12,195 nucleotides of DNA from Prevotella sp. CAG:891 (GCA_000437675.1 FR901810.1:9949-22143), one strand, 5' to 3'; positions 1 through 6,766 are shown, counted from the stretch's first letter. Numbers and translations are program-made. Notes: generated by a model not told the origin, from the letters alone.

Positions 1-46
1 AAACCCCGGATACATTGTTGAATTGTACCACATGCTTTTGCGACTG

Positions 47-154
47 AGCCGTTTGCAGTCCGCTGCGTTTATTTAGCCGTTTGCAGTCCGCTGCGTTTAT
101 TTAGCCGTTTGCAGTCCGCTGTGTTTATTTAGCCGTTTGCAGTCCGCTACGTTT
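47..154. repeat. 28-bp tandem repeat, about 3.9 copies, covering the trmB stop codon
   Basis: Copies lie at 47-74, 75-102, 103-130 and 131-154 (last one partial). Each begins AGCCGTTTGCAGTCCGCT and the full copies end GTTTATTT. Copies 1 and 2 are identical; copies 3 and 4 each differ by one base. The trmB stop codon (125-127) lies in copy 3, and the last TrmB residues (SGLQTAK) are encoded by copy 4 and its junction with copy 3. The array therefore looks like a tandem expansion of the gene's own 3' end into the downstream spacer. Because 28 is not a multiple of 3 and every copy carries the stop, protein length is unaffected. Each unit can form only a weak 4-bp GCAG/CTGC stem. Bases 1-46 show nothing recognisable. 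Confidence 0.95.
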
Positions 155-901
155 TGAGCGGTTGTAGCTTCGGTAGTCGTCGAGTTCAATTTCCACTTCG
201 GGTTCAGCGAGTTCGCCAGTTTGCGGCAGACGGAATTTGAGGTATTTGATGGTGAGCCCACGCGCAATCCATTGTTGCTCGTAGTAGGTTTGAATACCCA
301 AAATGCGTTGCACCTCGGTGTCGGTTTCTGCCTCGAGCGTGTGGTAGAGGTCGTCGGTGCGGAACTCCACCGGCAGGTTGTTCTTTTCCACCATATAATT
401 CGTATAGGTGAAGAGGAAATTGCTGTCGGTTTTCAAGTGCACCAATCCACCGTCGGTGAGGAAGTGGCGGTAGCGCGCCATGAAGTGCGTGCTTGTGAGT
501 CGCTTGGTCACCTTTTTCATCTGCGGATCGGAGAAGGTGAGCCAAATTTCAGCTACCTCGCCTTCGGCAAAGAAATGGTCGATAAATTCGATGTGTGTGC
601 GCAGGAAAGCCACGTTTTTCAGTCCCTCGTTCAGCGAGTCGGTAGCTCCCGTCCACATACGCGCTCCCTTGATGTCGACACCGATGAAGTTTTTGTCGGG
701 GAACAGTCGTGCCAGGCCCACGGTGTATTCGCCGCGGCCGCAGCCCAGTTCCAGCACGATGGGATTGTCGTTTTTAAAGAATTGGCTGTGCCATTTTCCT
801 TTCAGTTCGAAAGGCGCGGGATTTACTGCCACATCCGCCGCTTGAAATACGTGCGGATAGGTTTCCATGTCGGCAAATTTGGCGAGTTTATTCTTGCTCA
901 T
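125..901 (-). CDS. trmB: tRNA (guanine-N7-)-methyltransferase TrmB
   Basis: This enzyme transfers a methyl group from S-adenosylmethionine to N7 of guanine 46 in the variable loop of many tRNAs, in the cytoplasm. The 258-residue protein has the Rossmann SAM-binding motif VLELGCGRGEY (about residues 49-59), an acidic strand end GVDIKGARMW (about 74-83), the TFSDPQMKK segment (122-130) that corresponds to the family's FPDPWPKK, and a KTDS motif (157-160). Length is normal to slightly long for the family. The ATG at 899-901 overlaps the end of xseB by 14 nt, which points to translational coupling with the exonuclease VII small subunit. The last residues and the stop lie inside a 28-bp tandem array, so the C-terminal tail (about 245-258) may be a lineage-specific addition. 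Confidence 0.95.
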   Translation of the reverse strand: MSKNKLAKFADMETYPHVFQAADVAVNPAPFELKGKWHSQFFKNDNPIVLELGCGRGEYTVGLARLFPDKNFIGVDIKGARMWTGATDSLNEGLKNVAFLRTHIEFIDHFFAEGEVAEIWLTFSDPQMKKVTKRLTSTHFMARYRHFLTDGGLVHLKTDSNFLFTYTNYMVEKNNLPVEFRTDDLYHTLEAETDTEVQRILGIQTYYEQQWIARGLTIKYLKFRLPQTGELAEPEVEIELDDYRSYNRSKRSGLQTAK

Positions 902-1085
902 TATGTAGTAATTTCTTTACGTCGGTTTCTACTTTTTGAAGTTTGTCGTTGCAAAACTTAATTAACTCCTGCGCTTCGGCCAGTTGTGCCGTAAGCTGGT
1001 CGAGTTCAAGGCTGTTTTGCTCAAAGCCCTCTACGATGTTTTCCAGCCTTTGCATGGCCTTTTCGTAGGTCAGTTCCTTTTTCAT
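888..1085 (-). CDS. xseB: exodeoxyribonuclease VII small subunit
   Basis: This is the small subunit of exonuclease VII, which degrades single-stranded DNA from both ends with the XseA large subunit; several small subunits wrap around the coiled coil of each large one. The 65-residue protein, starting MKKELTYEKAMQRLENIV, has the family helical hairpin: a YEKAMQRLENIVEGFE first helix, a short turn with LELDQL, and an LAEAQELIKFCNDKLQKVE second helix. I chose the ATG at 1083-1085. An in-frame ATG 19 codons upstream would add a tail (MQQSAGCLQ...) that does not resemble the family. The gene lies 166 nt after xseA, separated by a 14-bp tandem array, and overlaps trmB by 14 nt. Confidence 0.93.
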   Translation of the reverse strand: MKKELTYEKAMQRLENIVEGFEQNSLELDQLTAQLAEAQELIKFCNDKLQKVETDVKKLLHNEQE

Positions 1086-1147
1086 AGGAAATATATTTGA
1101 TTGAAAATAATCAGGTTGAAGGCAGCCGGCCGATTGCTGCAAGTTCT

Positions 1148-1245
1148 AAGCCATTTTTCACGAGCCATGTTTTTTAAGTCATTTCTCGCAAGCCGTTTCT
1201 TGCAAGTCATTTCTTGCAAGTCATTTCTTGCAAGCCGTTTACTGT
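1148..1245. repeat. 14-bp tandem repeat, 7 copies in register, between xseA and xseB
   Basis: Seven consecutive 14-bp units lie in exact register, starting at 1148, 1162, 1176, 1190, 1204, 1218 and 1232. The best copies read AAGTCATTTCTTGC (two identical at 1204-1231), with variants AAGCCGTTTCTTGC and AAGTCATTTCTCGC. The outer copies (1148, 1162, 1232) are more diverged, as expected for an older array being homogenised from the centre. The array starts 6 nt past the xseA stop and ends 62 nt before the xseB start, so it lies in the xseA-xseB spacer of the transcript. On that strand most units carry an ATG (GAAATGACTT), but none has an open frame into xseB. Confidence 0.93.
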
Positions 1246-1251
1246 AGCAGT

Positions 1252-2718
1252 TTATGCGTGTGTATCTTTTTTTTCAGTTACCACACTCTGCACCTTTCCT
1301 TGCGCAAAAAGCGTGGTCAGCTCATCGCCCGGTGTCAGCGAGTCGGCGTTTCGCACAGCCTTACCCTTGTGCAGCGTGATGCTGAAACCCATGGCCAATA
1401 TGCGGTCTGGTCCCGCCAGCTTTACGCTCTTTTCAGCCAAAGTTAACCGCATTTTTTCACGGTCGAATTTGAGCGAAAGGGCACGGCTGAGGCGGTCGGG
1501 CATACGCATAAGGTCTTGCTTTTCGGTTTGCATGCGGCGCAGCGTTGACATTTCAAGGCGCGACGAGAAGCGCACTATTTTTTCGCGTTGCCGGTTGGCA
1601 TAGTTCGCGTACGAAACTCGGAAACGCGTGTTCAGCGCATCGAGCTGGCGGTGTCGTTGCGTCATGTTCTGCATGGTCGCCAGTTGCAACCGGTGATTCA
1701 AGGCTTGAGTGCGTTGACTGATTTGCTGCAAACTGCTGTTCACAGCCATTGCCAAACGCTGCCGCAGTTCGTGCAAACGTCCCACCTCGTCAGCCTGCGC
1801 GTCGATGAGGAAAGCCGCTACGGCGGTAGGCGTTTTCAGTCGCGTATGCGCTACGATGTCGATAATTGTTTCGTCGCGTTCGTGACCGATACCCGTGAAA
1901 ACCGGTAGTGGAAATTGCGCCACGTTGGCAGCCAGCAAGTAACTGTCGAAACCGCTCAGGTCGGTTGTGGCACCTCCACCGCGGATAATGACCACTACAT
2001 CCCATTGTTCAGCCTCGGCTGCGATGCGGTCGAGCGCTTCGATGACCGTAGACTCCACCCGCTCGCCCTGCATGGCCGCTTCAAAGAGTTTGAGTTTAAA
2101 GGCAAATCCGCTTTGCGAGAGCTGGTTGCAGAAGTCGCCGTAGCCTGCCGCTGTTTTGCTCGAAATCACGGCAATGCGCGAAATGGGGCGGGGCAGAGGC
2201 AGTTCCTTATTTAGGTCAATCACCCCGTCGTCAGTGAGCTGCTGCAGGATGCGTCGCCGCTGTTGCGCCAGATCGCCCAGGGTAAATGCCGGGTCGATGT
2301 CGGAGATGACGAGCGAGTAACCATAGTGCTCGTGAAACGTGACCGAAACGCAAACCAACACCTTCATGCCAGCGCATAGCAGTTGGCCCGTAGCCTGTTT
2401 GAAGCGCGAAGCCAGTTTCACATATTGTGGTCGCCAAATGTTGGCACGCGCCTTGGCCACAATGACACTGCCAGCCCCATCCTTTTGAATGAGTTCGAGA
2501 TAGCAATGACCGTTCGAGGCTACCCGCAATTCGCTGATTTCAGCCACTATCCAGTAGTGATTGGCCAGCGTGTGTTGCAGTACCGCCCGCACCATGGCAT
2601 TCAGTTCGAAAAGCGTCAGAGCCTGCGTTTGCTGAGCCTGCGTTTGCTGAGCCTCCGTCTCGGGCTCGAACGGGTCGGTGATGTCGGCGTGTTTTGAATA
2701 ATCTATGAATTGTGACAT
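1252..2718 (-). CDS. xseA: exodeoxyribonuclease VII large subunit
   Basis: This is the catalytic subunit of exonuclease VII, which acts on single-stranded DNA in recombination and mismatch repair. In the 488-residue protein an OB-fold DNA-binding domain covers about 34-140 (LTLFELNAMVRAVL, WIVAEISELR, HCYLELIQKD). The catalytic domain covers about 145-305, with signatures ISSKTAAGYGDF (185-196), IIRGGGATTDLSGFD (244-258) and TGIGHERDETI (275-285). A long coiled coil (about 306-430) and a C-terminal segment ending near GKVQSVV follow. Length exceeds the usual 400-450 residues, mainly because of a polar N-terminal leader of about 32 residues with a QTQA/QTQAQ repeat. No other Met lies before the OB fold, so the start at 2718 stands. 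The gene follows the S8 protease by 94 nt. Confidence 0.95.
   Translation of the reverse strand: MSQFIDYSKHADITDPFEPETEAQQTQAQQTQALTLFELNAMVRAVLQHTLANHYWIVAEISELRVASNGHCYLELIQKDGAGSVIVAKARANIWRPQYVKLASRFKQATGQLLCAGMKVLVCVSVTFHEHYGYSLVISDIDPAFTLGDLAQQRRRILQQLTDDGVIDLNKELPLPRPISRIAVISSKTAAGYGDFCNQLSQSGFAFKLKLFEAAMQGERVESTVIEALDRIAAEAEQWDVVVIIRGGGATTDLSGFDSYLLAANVAQFPLPVFTGIGHERDETIIDIVAHTRLKTPTAVAAFLIDAQADEVGRLHELRQRLAMAVNSSLQQISQRTQALNHRLQLATMQNMTQRHRQLDALNTRFRVSYANYANRQREKIVRFSSRLEMSTLRRMQTEKQDLMRMPDRLSRALSLKFDREKMRLTLAEKSVKLAGPDRILAMGFSITLHKGKAVRNADSLTPGDELTTLFAQGKVQSVVTEKKDTHA
2620..2649. repeat. In-frame 15-bp direct repeat in the xseA leader
   Basis: Two identical copies of AGCCTGCGTTTGCTG (2620-2634, 2635-2649) are followed by a third, partly matching copy (AGCCTCCGTCTC) from 2650. 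The unit is five codons long, so it expands the polar QTQAQ leader of XseA without a frameshift. It sits just before the OB fold. Confidence 0.9.
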
Positions 2719-2812
2719 AAGTAAAGCCGTTTGCGTGTCAAACTTGAACCACTCAGTGATTTCGCATCAAAGCATCCGTGCCTTTAATGCGCTGTGTACA
2801 AGTTTTAGCCTT

Positions 2813-4228
2813 TCAGTTACCATTCTTTTTCAGCAGCTCTGCAGCCTTCATCATGTTCGGAATACCATAGCCAAACACGTTATCGGGGTGAGCCACATTG
2901 TTGCCACTCTGCTGCACGGCGCGGATAATTTCTGCCGGTCGTTTGTTGGGGAACTGCTGCACCAAACAAGCCACTGCGCCACACATCGTGGGCGTCGAGA
3001 ACGAAGTTCCGTTGGCTTGTGTTACGCAGCCGTCGGGTCCGTAGAGTGCCGAAAACTCGCCAATAGCCATGACATCGGGTTTTACACGTCCGTCTGTGGT
3101 GTTGCCCAGCGACGAGAATACCGCGTTCACGCCCGCAACATTTACCGCACCCACGGTCAGAATGTTCGGTGCATCACCCGGAAAGTTTATACGTTTCCAC
3201 GCATCGTTGCCGCTGTTTCCGGCACTGTTGAGCATCATCAGCCCCCGGCTTGCTGCAAGCGAAGCACTTCGGCTGTTCAGTGCCGTGTGTCCGTTTTGTT
3301 CGGCATAAGTATGATTCATGAAGTCGTGGTCAAACTGGAAGTAACCCAGCGAACTCGTCACGATGTCGCAGCCCAAACTGTCGGCATATTCCACGGCTGC
3401 ACACCAGTTATCCTCCTCGATAAGCTGTTCGCTGTCGCCGTCCTCGCTTTGCATCAGGTAGAACGAAGCATCGGGAGCCGTGCCCACCATCGATTTCGGT
3501 TCGTTGGCCGCAATGCACGAAAGCACCATGGTGCCGTGGTCCATCAGTTCGTCGTAAATCAGTCGGTCGGGGTGTGCAAAGTTGCGCGTGCCCAGAATGT
3601 GCGCCTTTTTCAGACCATTCACCAAGTCGGCATTCAGAAAGCCCCCATCAATAACCGCAATCGTCACTCCTTTTCCCGTGAAACCCGCTTGATGCAGCTG
3701 ATCGACAGCCAACATCTTTACCTGTTTCTCGGCATGTCCGTAGTAGTCGGGCAAGGTATCGCGTCGGTTCGTCACGATGCTGCTGCGGTCTACTTTAGGC
3801 ATTACAGGCAGGCTGTCAGGGCTAATCCACACGCAGCGCACCTCCTTGACGTAAGGCAGTTTGCGCACCTGGTTGAGGAGCGCGGTGTCTGCCATTTCAA
3901 ACACCGCCGTATTGTTCCATTTGCTTTTGTTCCACAGTTTAAGGCCGCAGCGGCTCACGCCATCGATGTAAGCCGGGTTCACCGGCAAATCGTGTTCGTC
4001 GATTTTTACCTTATAGCGTTTGCGTCGTTCGATAGCTTTAGCCGAAAGAAACTTTTCGGGCTGTTTTACGCTGAATGGGCTATTTTTTTTGTCAGTAAAT
4101 GCAATGCGGTAGCGGTAGCTTTTTTCTATTTTTTGAAATTTCGGAGCCTTTTGTTCTCCGTTAGGGTTTTGTGCCTGCAAACTCACGCACAACAAGCCCG
4201 AGAGTAAAAGAAGTATATTTTTTTTCAT
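2813..4228 (-). CDS. Secreted subtilisin-like serine protease (peptidase S8)
   Basis: This is a predicted exported endopeptidase of the subtilase family. The 471-residue protein begins with a type I signal peptide (MKKNILLLLSGLLCVSLQAQ, cleavage probably after LQA). A propeptide-like region follows to about residue 165 and includes a FLSAKAIERRK segment. The catalytic domain covers about 170-465 and has all expected residues: Asp194 in AVIDGGF, His231 in MDHGTMV, the oxyanion Asn338 in NSAGNSG, and nucleophile Ser409 in NGTSFSTP. It ends at about residue 471, right after the S8 core, with no recognisable C-terminal type IX secretion sorting domain, so export to the periplasm or by another route is likely. 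It lies 94 nt before xseA and may be co-transcribed with it. The substrate cannot be inferred. Confidence 0.93.
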   Translation of the reverse strand: MKKNILLLLSGLLCVSLQAQNPNGEQKAPKFQKIEKSYRYRIAFTDKKNSPFSVKQPEKFLSAKAIERRKRYKVKIDEHDLPVNPAYIDGVSRCGLKLWNKSKWNNTAVFEMADTALLNQVRKLPYVKEVRCVWISPDSLPVMPKVDRSSIVTNRRDTLPDYYGHAEKQVKMLAVDQLHQAGFTGKGVTIAVIDGGFLNADLVNGLKKAHILGTRNFAHPDRLIYDELMDHGTMVLSCIAANEPKSMVGTAPDASFYLMQSEDGDSEQLIEEDNWCAAVEYADSLGCDIVTSSLGYFQFDHDFMNHTYAEQNGHTALNSRSASLAASRGLMMLNSAGNSGNDAWKRINFPGDAPNILTVGAVNVAGVNAVFSSLGNTTDGRVKPDVMAIGEFSALYGPDGCVTQANGTSFSTPTMCGAVACLVQQFPNKRPAEIIRAVQQSGNNVAHPDNVFGYGIPNMMKAAELLKKNGN

Positions 4229-4283
4229 TTTGAATCAGAAAGAGTGTGAGTTCAAGAAAATGTGAAGTAGGGTGCATAGTTCA

Positions 4284-4331
4284 TCTAAATGCATCCTCCT
4301 CTAAACGTATTCCCTTCTAAATGCATTCCCC
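4284..4331. repeat. 16-bp tandem repeat, 3 copies, between mnmA and the S8 protease
   Basis: Three imperfect 16-bp units start at 4284, 4300 and 4316: TCTAAATGCATCCTCC, TCTAAACGTATTCCCT and TCTAAATGCATTCCCC. They directly adjoin the 17-bp array at the mnmA 3' end and share the TCTA core, so they may be a diverged outer part of one larger array. Confidence 0.8.
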
Positions 4332-4335
4332 CTAT

Positions 4336-4420
4336 CTATATTAGAGGTATTTCTATATTAGAGGAACTTCTATATTAGAGGTATTGTTTTATTAGAGGTG
4401 CTGTTATATTAGAGGTATTG
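4336..4420. repeat. 17-bp tandem repeat, 5 copies, covering the mnmA stop codon
   Basis: Five 17-bp units lie in register at 4336, 4353, 4370, 4387 and 4404, with consensus CTATATTAGAGGTATTG. The unit at 4404-4420 contains the mnmA stop (4409-4411) and encodes the last residues (QYL). The other four copies lie downstream of the gene on the transcript strand, each repeating the TAA. As at trmB, the coding 3' end itself appears to have been expanded in tandem. I see no strong hairpin in the unit. Confidence 0.94.
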
Positions 4421-5515
4421 TCCGATGCCCTTTTGCGAAGCGATGAAAGCACCGCCTACCATGCGTCGGCCCGAGTAGAACACCGCACTTTGCCCCGGAG
4501 TTACCGCACTCAGCGTTTCGGTTGTGCGCACCAGCAGTCGTCCGTCGGGCAATATTTCCGCCCGGCAAGTCACCGGGTTGCTATGGTAACGGATGCGCAC
4601 CGTCAGGTTTGGGTCGGCAAAGAAAGCCTCGGGGTTCACTAGTTCTGCATTTTCAGCAAAAAATGCCGTAGTCTGCAAATCCGCCTCGTCGCCCAGCACC
4701 ACCGTATTCTTTTCAGCATTCAGCCTCACCACATAAGCCGGTTTGCCCAGAGCAATACCCAGTCCTTTGCGTTGTCCAACGGTGTAAAACGGCACACCCC
4801 GGTGCTGTCCCAAGTCCTGCCCCAAGGTGTTGACATAACGTCCGCCGTTCACCTTTTCGGCCAAATCGGGGCGTTGTTCCAGCAAGAAGTCGCGGTAGTC
4901 ACCCTCGACAAAGCAAATTTCCATCGATTCCCCCTGTTTGGCACGTACCCCAAACCCTTTTTCGTCAAGGTAAGCCCTGACCTGAGGTTTTTCGAAAGGT
5001 CCGAGCGGAAATATGCAGCGTTGCAGCGTTTGCTGAGGCACTCGCCACAAAAAGTAGCTTTGGTCCTTACGCACATCGTCGCCCATGAGCAGGTAAGTAA
5101 ACCCATCGGCAGCCGTTTCCGTTTTTACATAATGGCCGGTAGCCATGAATGCACAGTCCAGACGGTCGGCCCATTCGCGCATGAGACGGAATTTAAAGTC
5201 ACGGTTGCAGCAAACGCAAGGGTTCGGTGTGCGTCCGGCTTCATATTCGCCGATGAAATAAGCCACGATGCTTTCGCGAAACTCCTTGCGCACATCGGCC
5301 ACATGGTGCTCGATGCCCAGCCGATCGGCCAGTTCGCGAGCCGAACGGATAAAGTCGGGGTCGGTTTCGCCCTCGGCAAATTGTCGGGGAAGGTCGTACA
5401 CGCGCATCGTCATGCCCACCACCTCGTAGCCCTGTTCCTGCAGCATCAGGCAAACCGCCGAGCTGTCGATACCTCCCGACATGGCCACGAGTACTCTCTT
5501 ATTGTTGTGCATCAT
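4409..5515 (-). CDS. mnmA: tRNA-specific 2-thiouridylase MnmA
   Basis: MnmA adenylates and then thiolates uridine 34 of the Lys, Glu and Gln tRNAs to give 2-thiouridine, taking sulfur from a relay of sulfur carriers. The 368-residue protein has the PP-loop ATP-binding motif SGGIDSS (13-19), a GMTMRVYD segment, and the two catalytic cysteines at the expected places: Cys100 in GRTPNPCVCC and Cys201 in MEICFVEGDYRDFL. Further family segments are ATGHYVKT (125-132), DQSYFLW (151-157) and the C-terminal beta-barrel region ending VGGAFI. Length is normal. The start is MMHNNK at 5515; the second Met is equally possible. Bacteroidales often carry more than one mnmA-like gene, so this may be one of two paralogues. 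Its stop lies inside a 17-bp tandem array. Confidence 0.94.
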   Translation of the reverse strand: MMHNNKRVLVAMSGGIDSSAVCLMLQEQGYEVVGMTMRVYDLPRQFAEGETDPDFIRSARELADRLGIEHHVADVRKEFRESIVAYFIGEYEAGRTPNPCVCCNRDFKFRLMREWADRLDCAFMATGHYVKTETAADGFTYLLMGDDVRKDQSYFLWRVPQQTLQRCIFPLGPFEKPQVRAYLDEKGFGVRAKQGESMEICFVEGDYRDFLLEQRPDLAEKVNGGRYVNTLGQDLGQHRGVPFYTVGQRKGLGIALGKPAYVVRLNAEKNTVVLGDEADLQTTAFFAENAELVNPEAFFADPNLTVRIRYHSNPVTCRAEILPDGRLLVRTTETLSAVTPGQSAVFYSGRRMVGGAFIASQKGIGQYL

Positions 5516-5537
5516 TCGTTCACTGTTTATTTAGCTT

Positions 5538-5586
5538 AAAGACAGTCACATATTTCTCGTCATAGCCGGTGTCTGTCTTTTTTTTT
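5538..5586 (+). terminator. Hairpin with T9 tract, oriented on the plus strand
   Basis: The 12-nt arms AAAGACAGTCAC (5538-5549) and GTGTCTGTCTTT (5569-5580) pair with one mismatch around a 19-nt loop, and a run of nine T (5578-5586) overlaps and follows the right arm. It therefore reads as an intrinsic terminator for plus-strand transcripts, yet no plus-strand gene precedes it. On the minus strand, the direction of the genes, the same hairpin lies between the nuclease gene and mnmA with only a short TTT tail, so it could act weakly in both directions or as a 5' leader structure of mnmA. Confidence 0.55.
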
Positions 5587-5609
5587 GATAAATGCTTAAG
5601 CGCCCACCG

Positions 5610-5704
5610 CCCACAAGGCAGCTTTCACCCACAAGGCAGTTTTCACGCTTTCGCCTACAACGAAGGCTTCACGCTTTCGCCTACAAGGAAGGCTTCACGC
5701 TTTC
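5610..5704. repeat. 26-bp and 18-bp tandem repeats covering the nuclease stop codon
   Basis: Units of 26 bp start at 5644 and 5670 (CACGCTTTCGCCTACAA followed by GAAGGCTT with one change), with a third partial copy CACGCTTTC at 5696-5704. The adjoining 18-bp units CCCACAAGGCAGCTTTCA (5610-5627) and CCCACAAGGCAGTTTTCA (5628-5645) look like shortened relatives, sharing ACAAGG...TTCA but lacking the CGCTTTCG part. The nuclease stop codon (5681-5683) and its final codons lie in the unit at 5670-5695. Confidence 0.9.
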
Positions 5705-6559
5705 AATGCGGTTTTCCACCTTATCGGGCAATGCCGCAAAAAAGTCCATGCCCGTTTCAGTTTCCACCTCGTCAACCGTCAGTTGGTAATAACTCAGCGG
5801 ATGGCTACCCGCGCGGTTTTCAAAAATAAAGCCGTAAGCCTTCGGATTCTTCGGCGTGTTGATAAGTATCACCTTGAAGAAAGCATCAGGCACCGCCACA
5901 CGGTTAGCCCCGATACGTTTCGGCGTTCGCGTGCGGTAAATAGGTCCTGCTGTAACACTCACAGCCCCGTAGCGCAAGGCCCACTGTCGCGTAAGTTCCT
6001 CCAGGTCGTTCCAGTCGCCACGGTTCAAGTTACGGTTTTGCGGACAGATGTTCGATGTGTAAAACGACTCCTTCATAGCCACCTCGCTCCACTTCATGTC
6101 GGCAGCCGGTGCCATGTGTCCGCGGTCGTAGCCCGAATTTGAATAATCCTTGTGATACGCCTTGGCACCGCGCACCATCGGGTCGGGTTTAAACGAATTT
6201 TCGCGCGGCTGGTTTCCCCGCGTTTCGTCGGCCGTTACTTCCCAGCCCACCCATTGCGGAGTTTTGAAGTCAGCATCGTACGACAGTGTAAAGCCCGTGT
6301 GACGGATAATTTGTCCGCCGCGCGGCGATTCATACACCGGAATTTCTAATCTTCCCCCACTTTCAGCCAGGTCGTTATTGTTCTCCGTATCCGCTCTGTT
6401 GTCGACAATCTGTGCGTCCTTGTTAGGCAACCATTCATTTTTTTCAGGCAGTAAATTCTCGTTTCCGCCTTTTTTAAATCCAATGAAGCCCACCACCACC
6501 ATCACAGCGAGTAATGCCAGGTAGCTCACTTTACTTTGTTGTTTTGATTTTCGTGCCAT
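5681..6559 (-). CDS. Membrane-anchored DNA/RNA non-specific endonuclease
   Basis: This is a sugar-non-specific nuclease of the beta-beta-alpha-metal (Serratia nuclease-like) family, expected to cleave DNA and RNA with a single Mg2+. The 292-residue protein begins MARKSKQQSK followed by one hydrophobic helix (about 11-28), so it is probably anchored to the inner membrane with the catalytic domain outside the cytoplasm. The catalytic signature DRGHMAP (Asp145-Pro151) supplies the general base His148. The metal ligand is Asn179 in NRNLNRGDW, with Glu187 in WNDLEEL, eight residues apart as in the Serratia enzyme. A charged linker spans about 29-70. It follows the TlpA-like gene by 207 nt with no minus-strand promoter visible between them. 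A nutritional or DNA-processing role is inference. Confidence 0.92.
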   Translation of the reverse strand: MARKSKQQSKVSYLALLAVMVVVGFIGFKKGGNENLLPEKNEWLPNKDAQIVDNRADTENNNDLAESGGRLEIPVYESPRGGQIIRHTGFTLSYDADFKTPQWVGWEVTADETRGNQPRENSFKPDPMVRGAKAYHKDYSNSGYDRGHMAPAADMKWSEVAMKESFYTSNICPQNRNLNRGDWNDLEELTRQWALRYGAVSVTAGPIYRTRTPKRIGANRVAVPDAFFKVILINTPKNPKAYGFIFENRAGSHPLSYYQLTVDEVETETGMDFFAALPDKVENRIESVKPSL

Positions 6560-6582
6560 GTTATTCGGGTCACTTATTTTGC

Positions 6583-6667
6583 AAGCATTCGCCCATCATA
6601 CGCCGCCCACGGCATTCGGACATTCCGATGCCGCAAGCAGCGCGTATGACGGGCGTATGCTTTTTTT
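6583..6667 (+). terminator. Long imperfect hairpin followed by T7, plus-strand orientation
   Basis: The outer arms GCATTCGCCCATCATACGC (6585-6603) and GCGTATGACGGGCGTATGC (6642-6660) pair at 17 of 19 positions and extend by two A-T pairs. Inside is a second stem, CGGCATTCGGA (6610-6620) with TCCGATGCCG (6624-6633), one bulge and a 3-nt loop. Seven T (6661-6667) follow on the plus strand, giving terminator geometry against the direction of all genes. On the minus strand one of the two mismatches becomes a G-U pair, so transcript running from the TlpA-like gene into the nuclease gene would also fold strongly, 25 nt before the nuclease start. It could equally be a small mobile palindromic element. 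Confidence 0.6.
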
Positions 6668-6766
6668 CGTGTGTGTGCGATTGTTCCAACCTCAGCCCCG
6701 TCAGCTCAGAGCATTCAAGCCCCTGCCAACCCGACATAACAGTCAGAACCAATCACAACGCCAGCG

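Noticed and set aside
47..154. CRISPR array
   Set aside because: The repeats are contiguous tandem copies with no spacers.
221..961. Long plus-strand frame opposite trmB and the end of xseB
   Set aside because: It is a shadow of TrmB, whose motifs are clear on the minus strand; no family signature is seen.
888..1142. Longer xseB starting 19 codons upstream
   Set aside because: The added residues do not resemble the family, and the start at 1085 gives the usual small-subunit length.
1148..1245. CRISPR array or recombination site cluster
   Set aside because: The 14-bp units are directly adjacent with no unique spacers, and no recombinase gene is present.
2705..4207. A 500-residue open frame on the plus strand opposite the S8 protease
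   Set aside because: It is the complement of a complete protease with signal peptide and catalytic triad; its own translation is rich in Cys, His and Arg and has no recognisable domain.
4772..5539. Plus-strand frame opposite mnmA
   Set aside because: It is antisense to a complete MnmA with both catalytic cysteines; the translation looks like no known protein.
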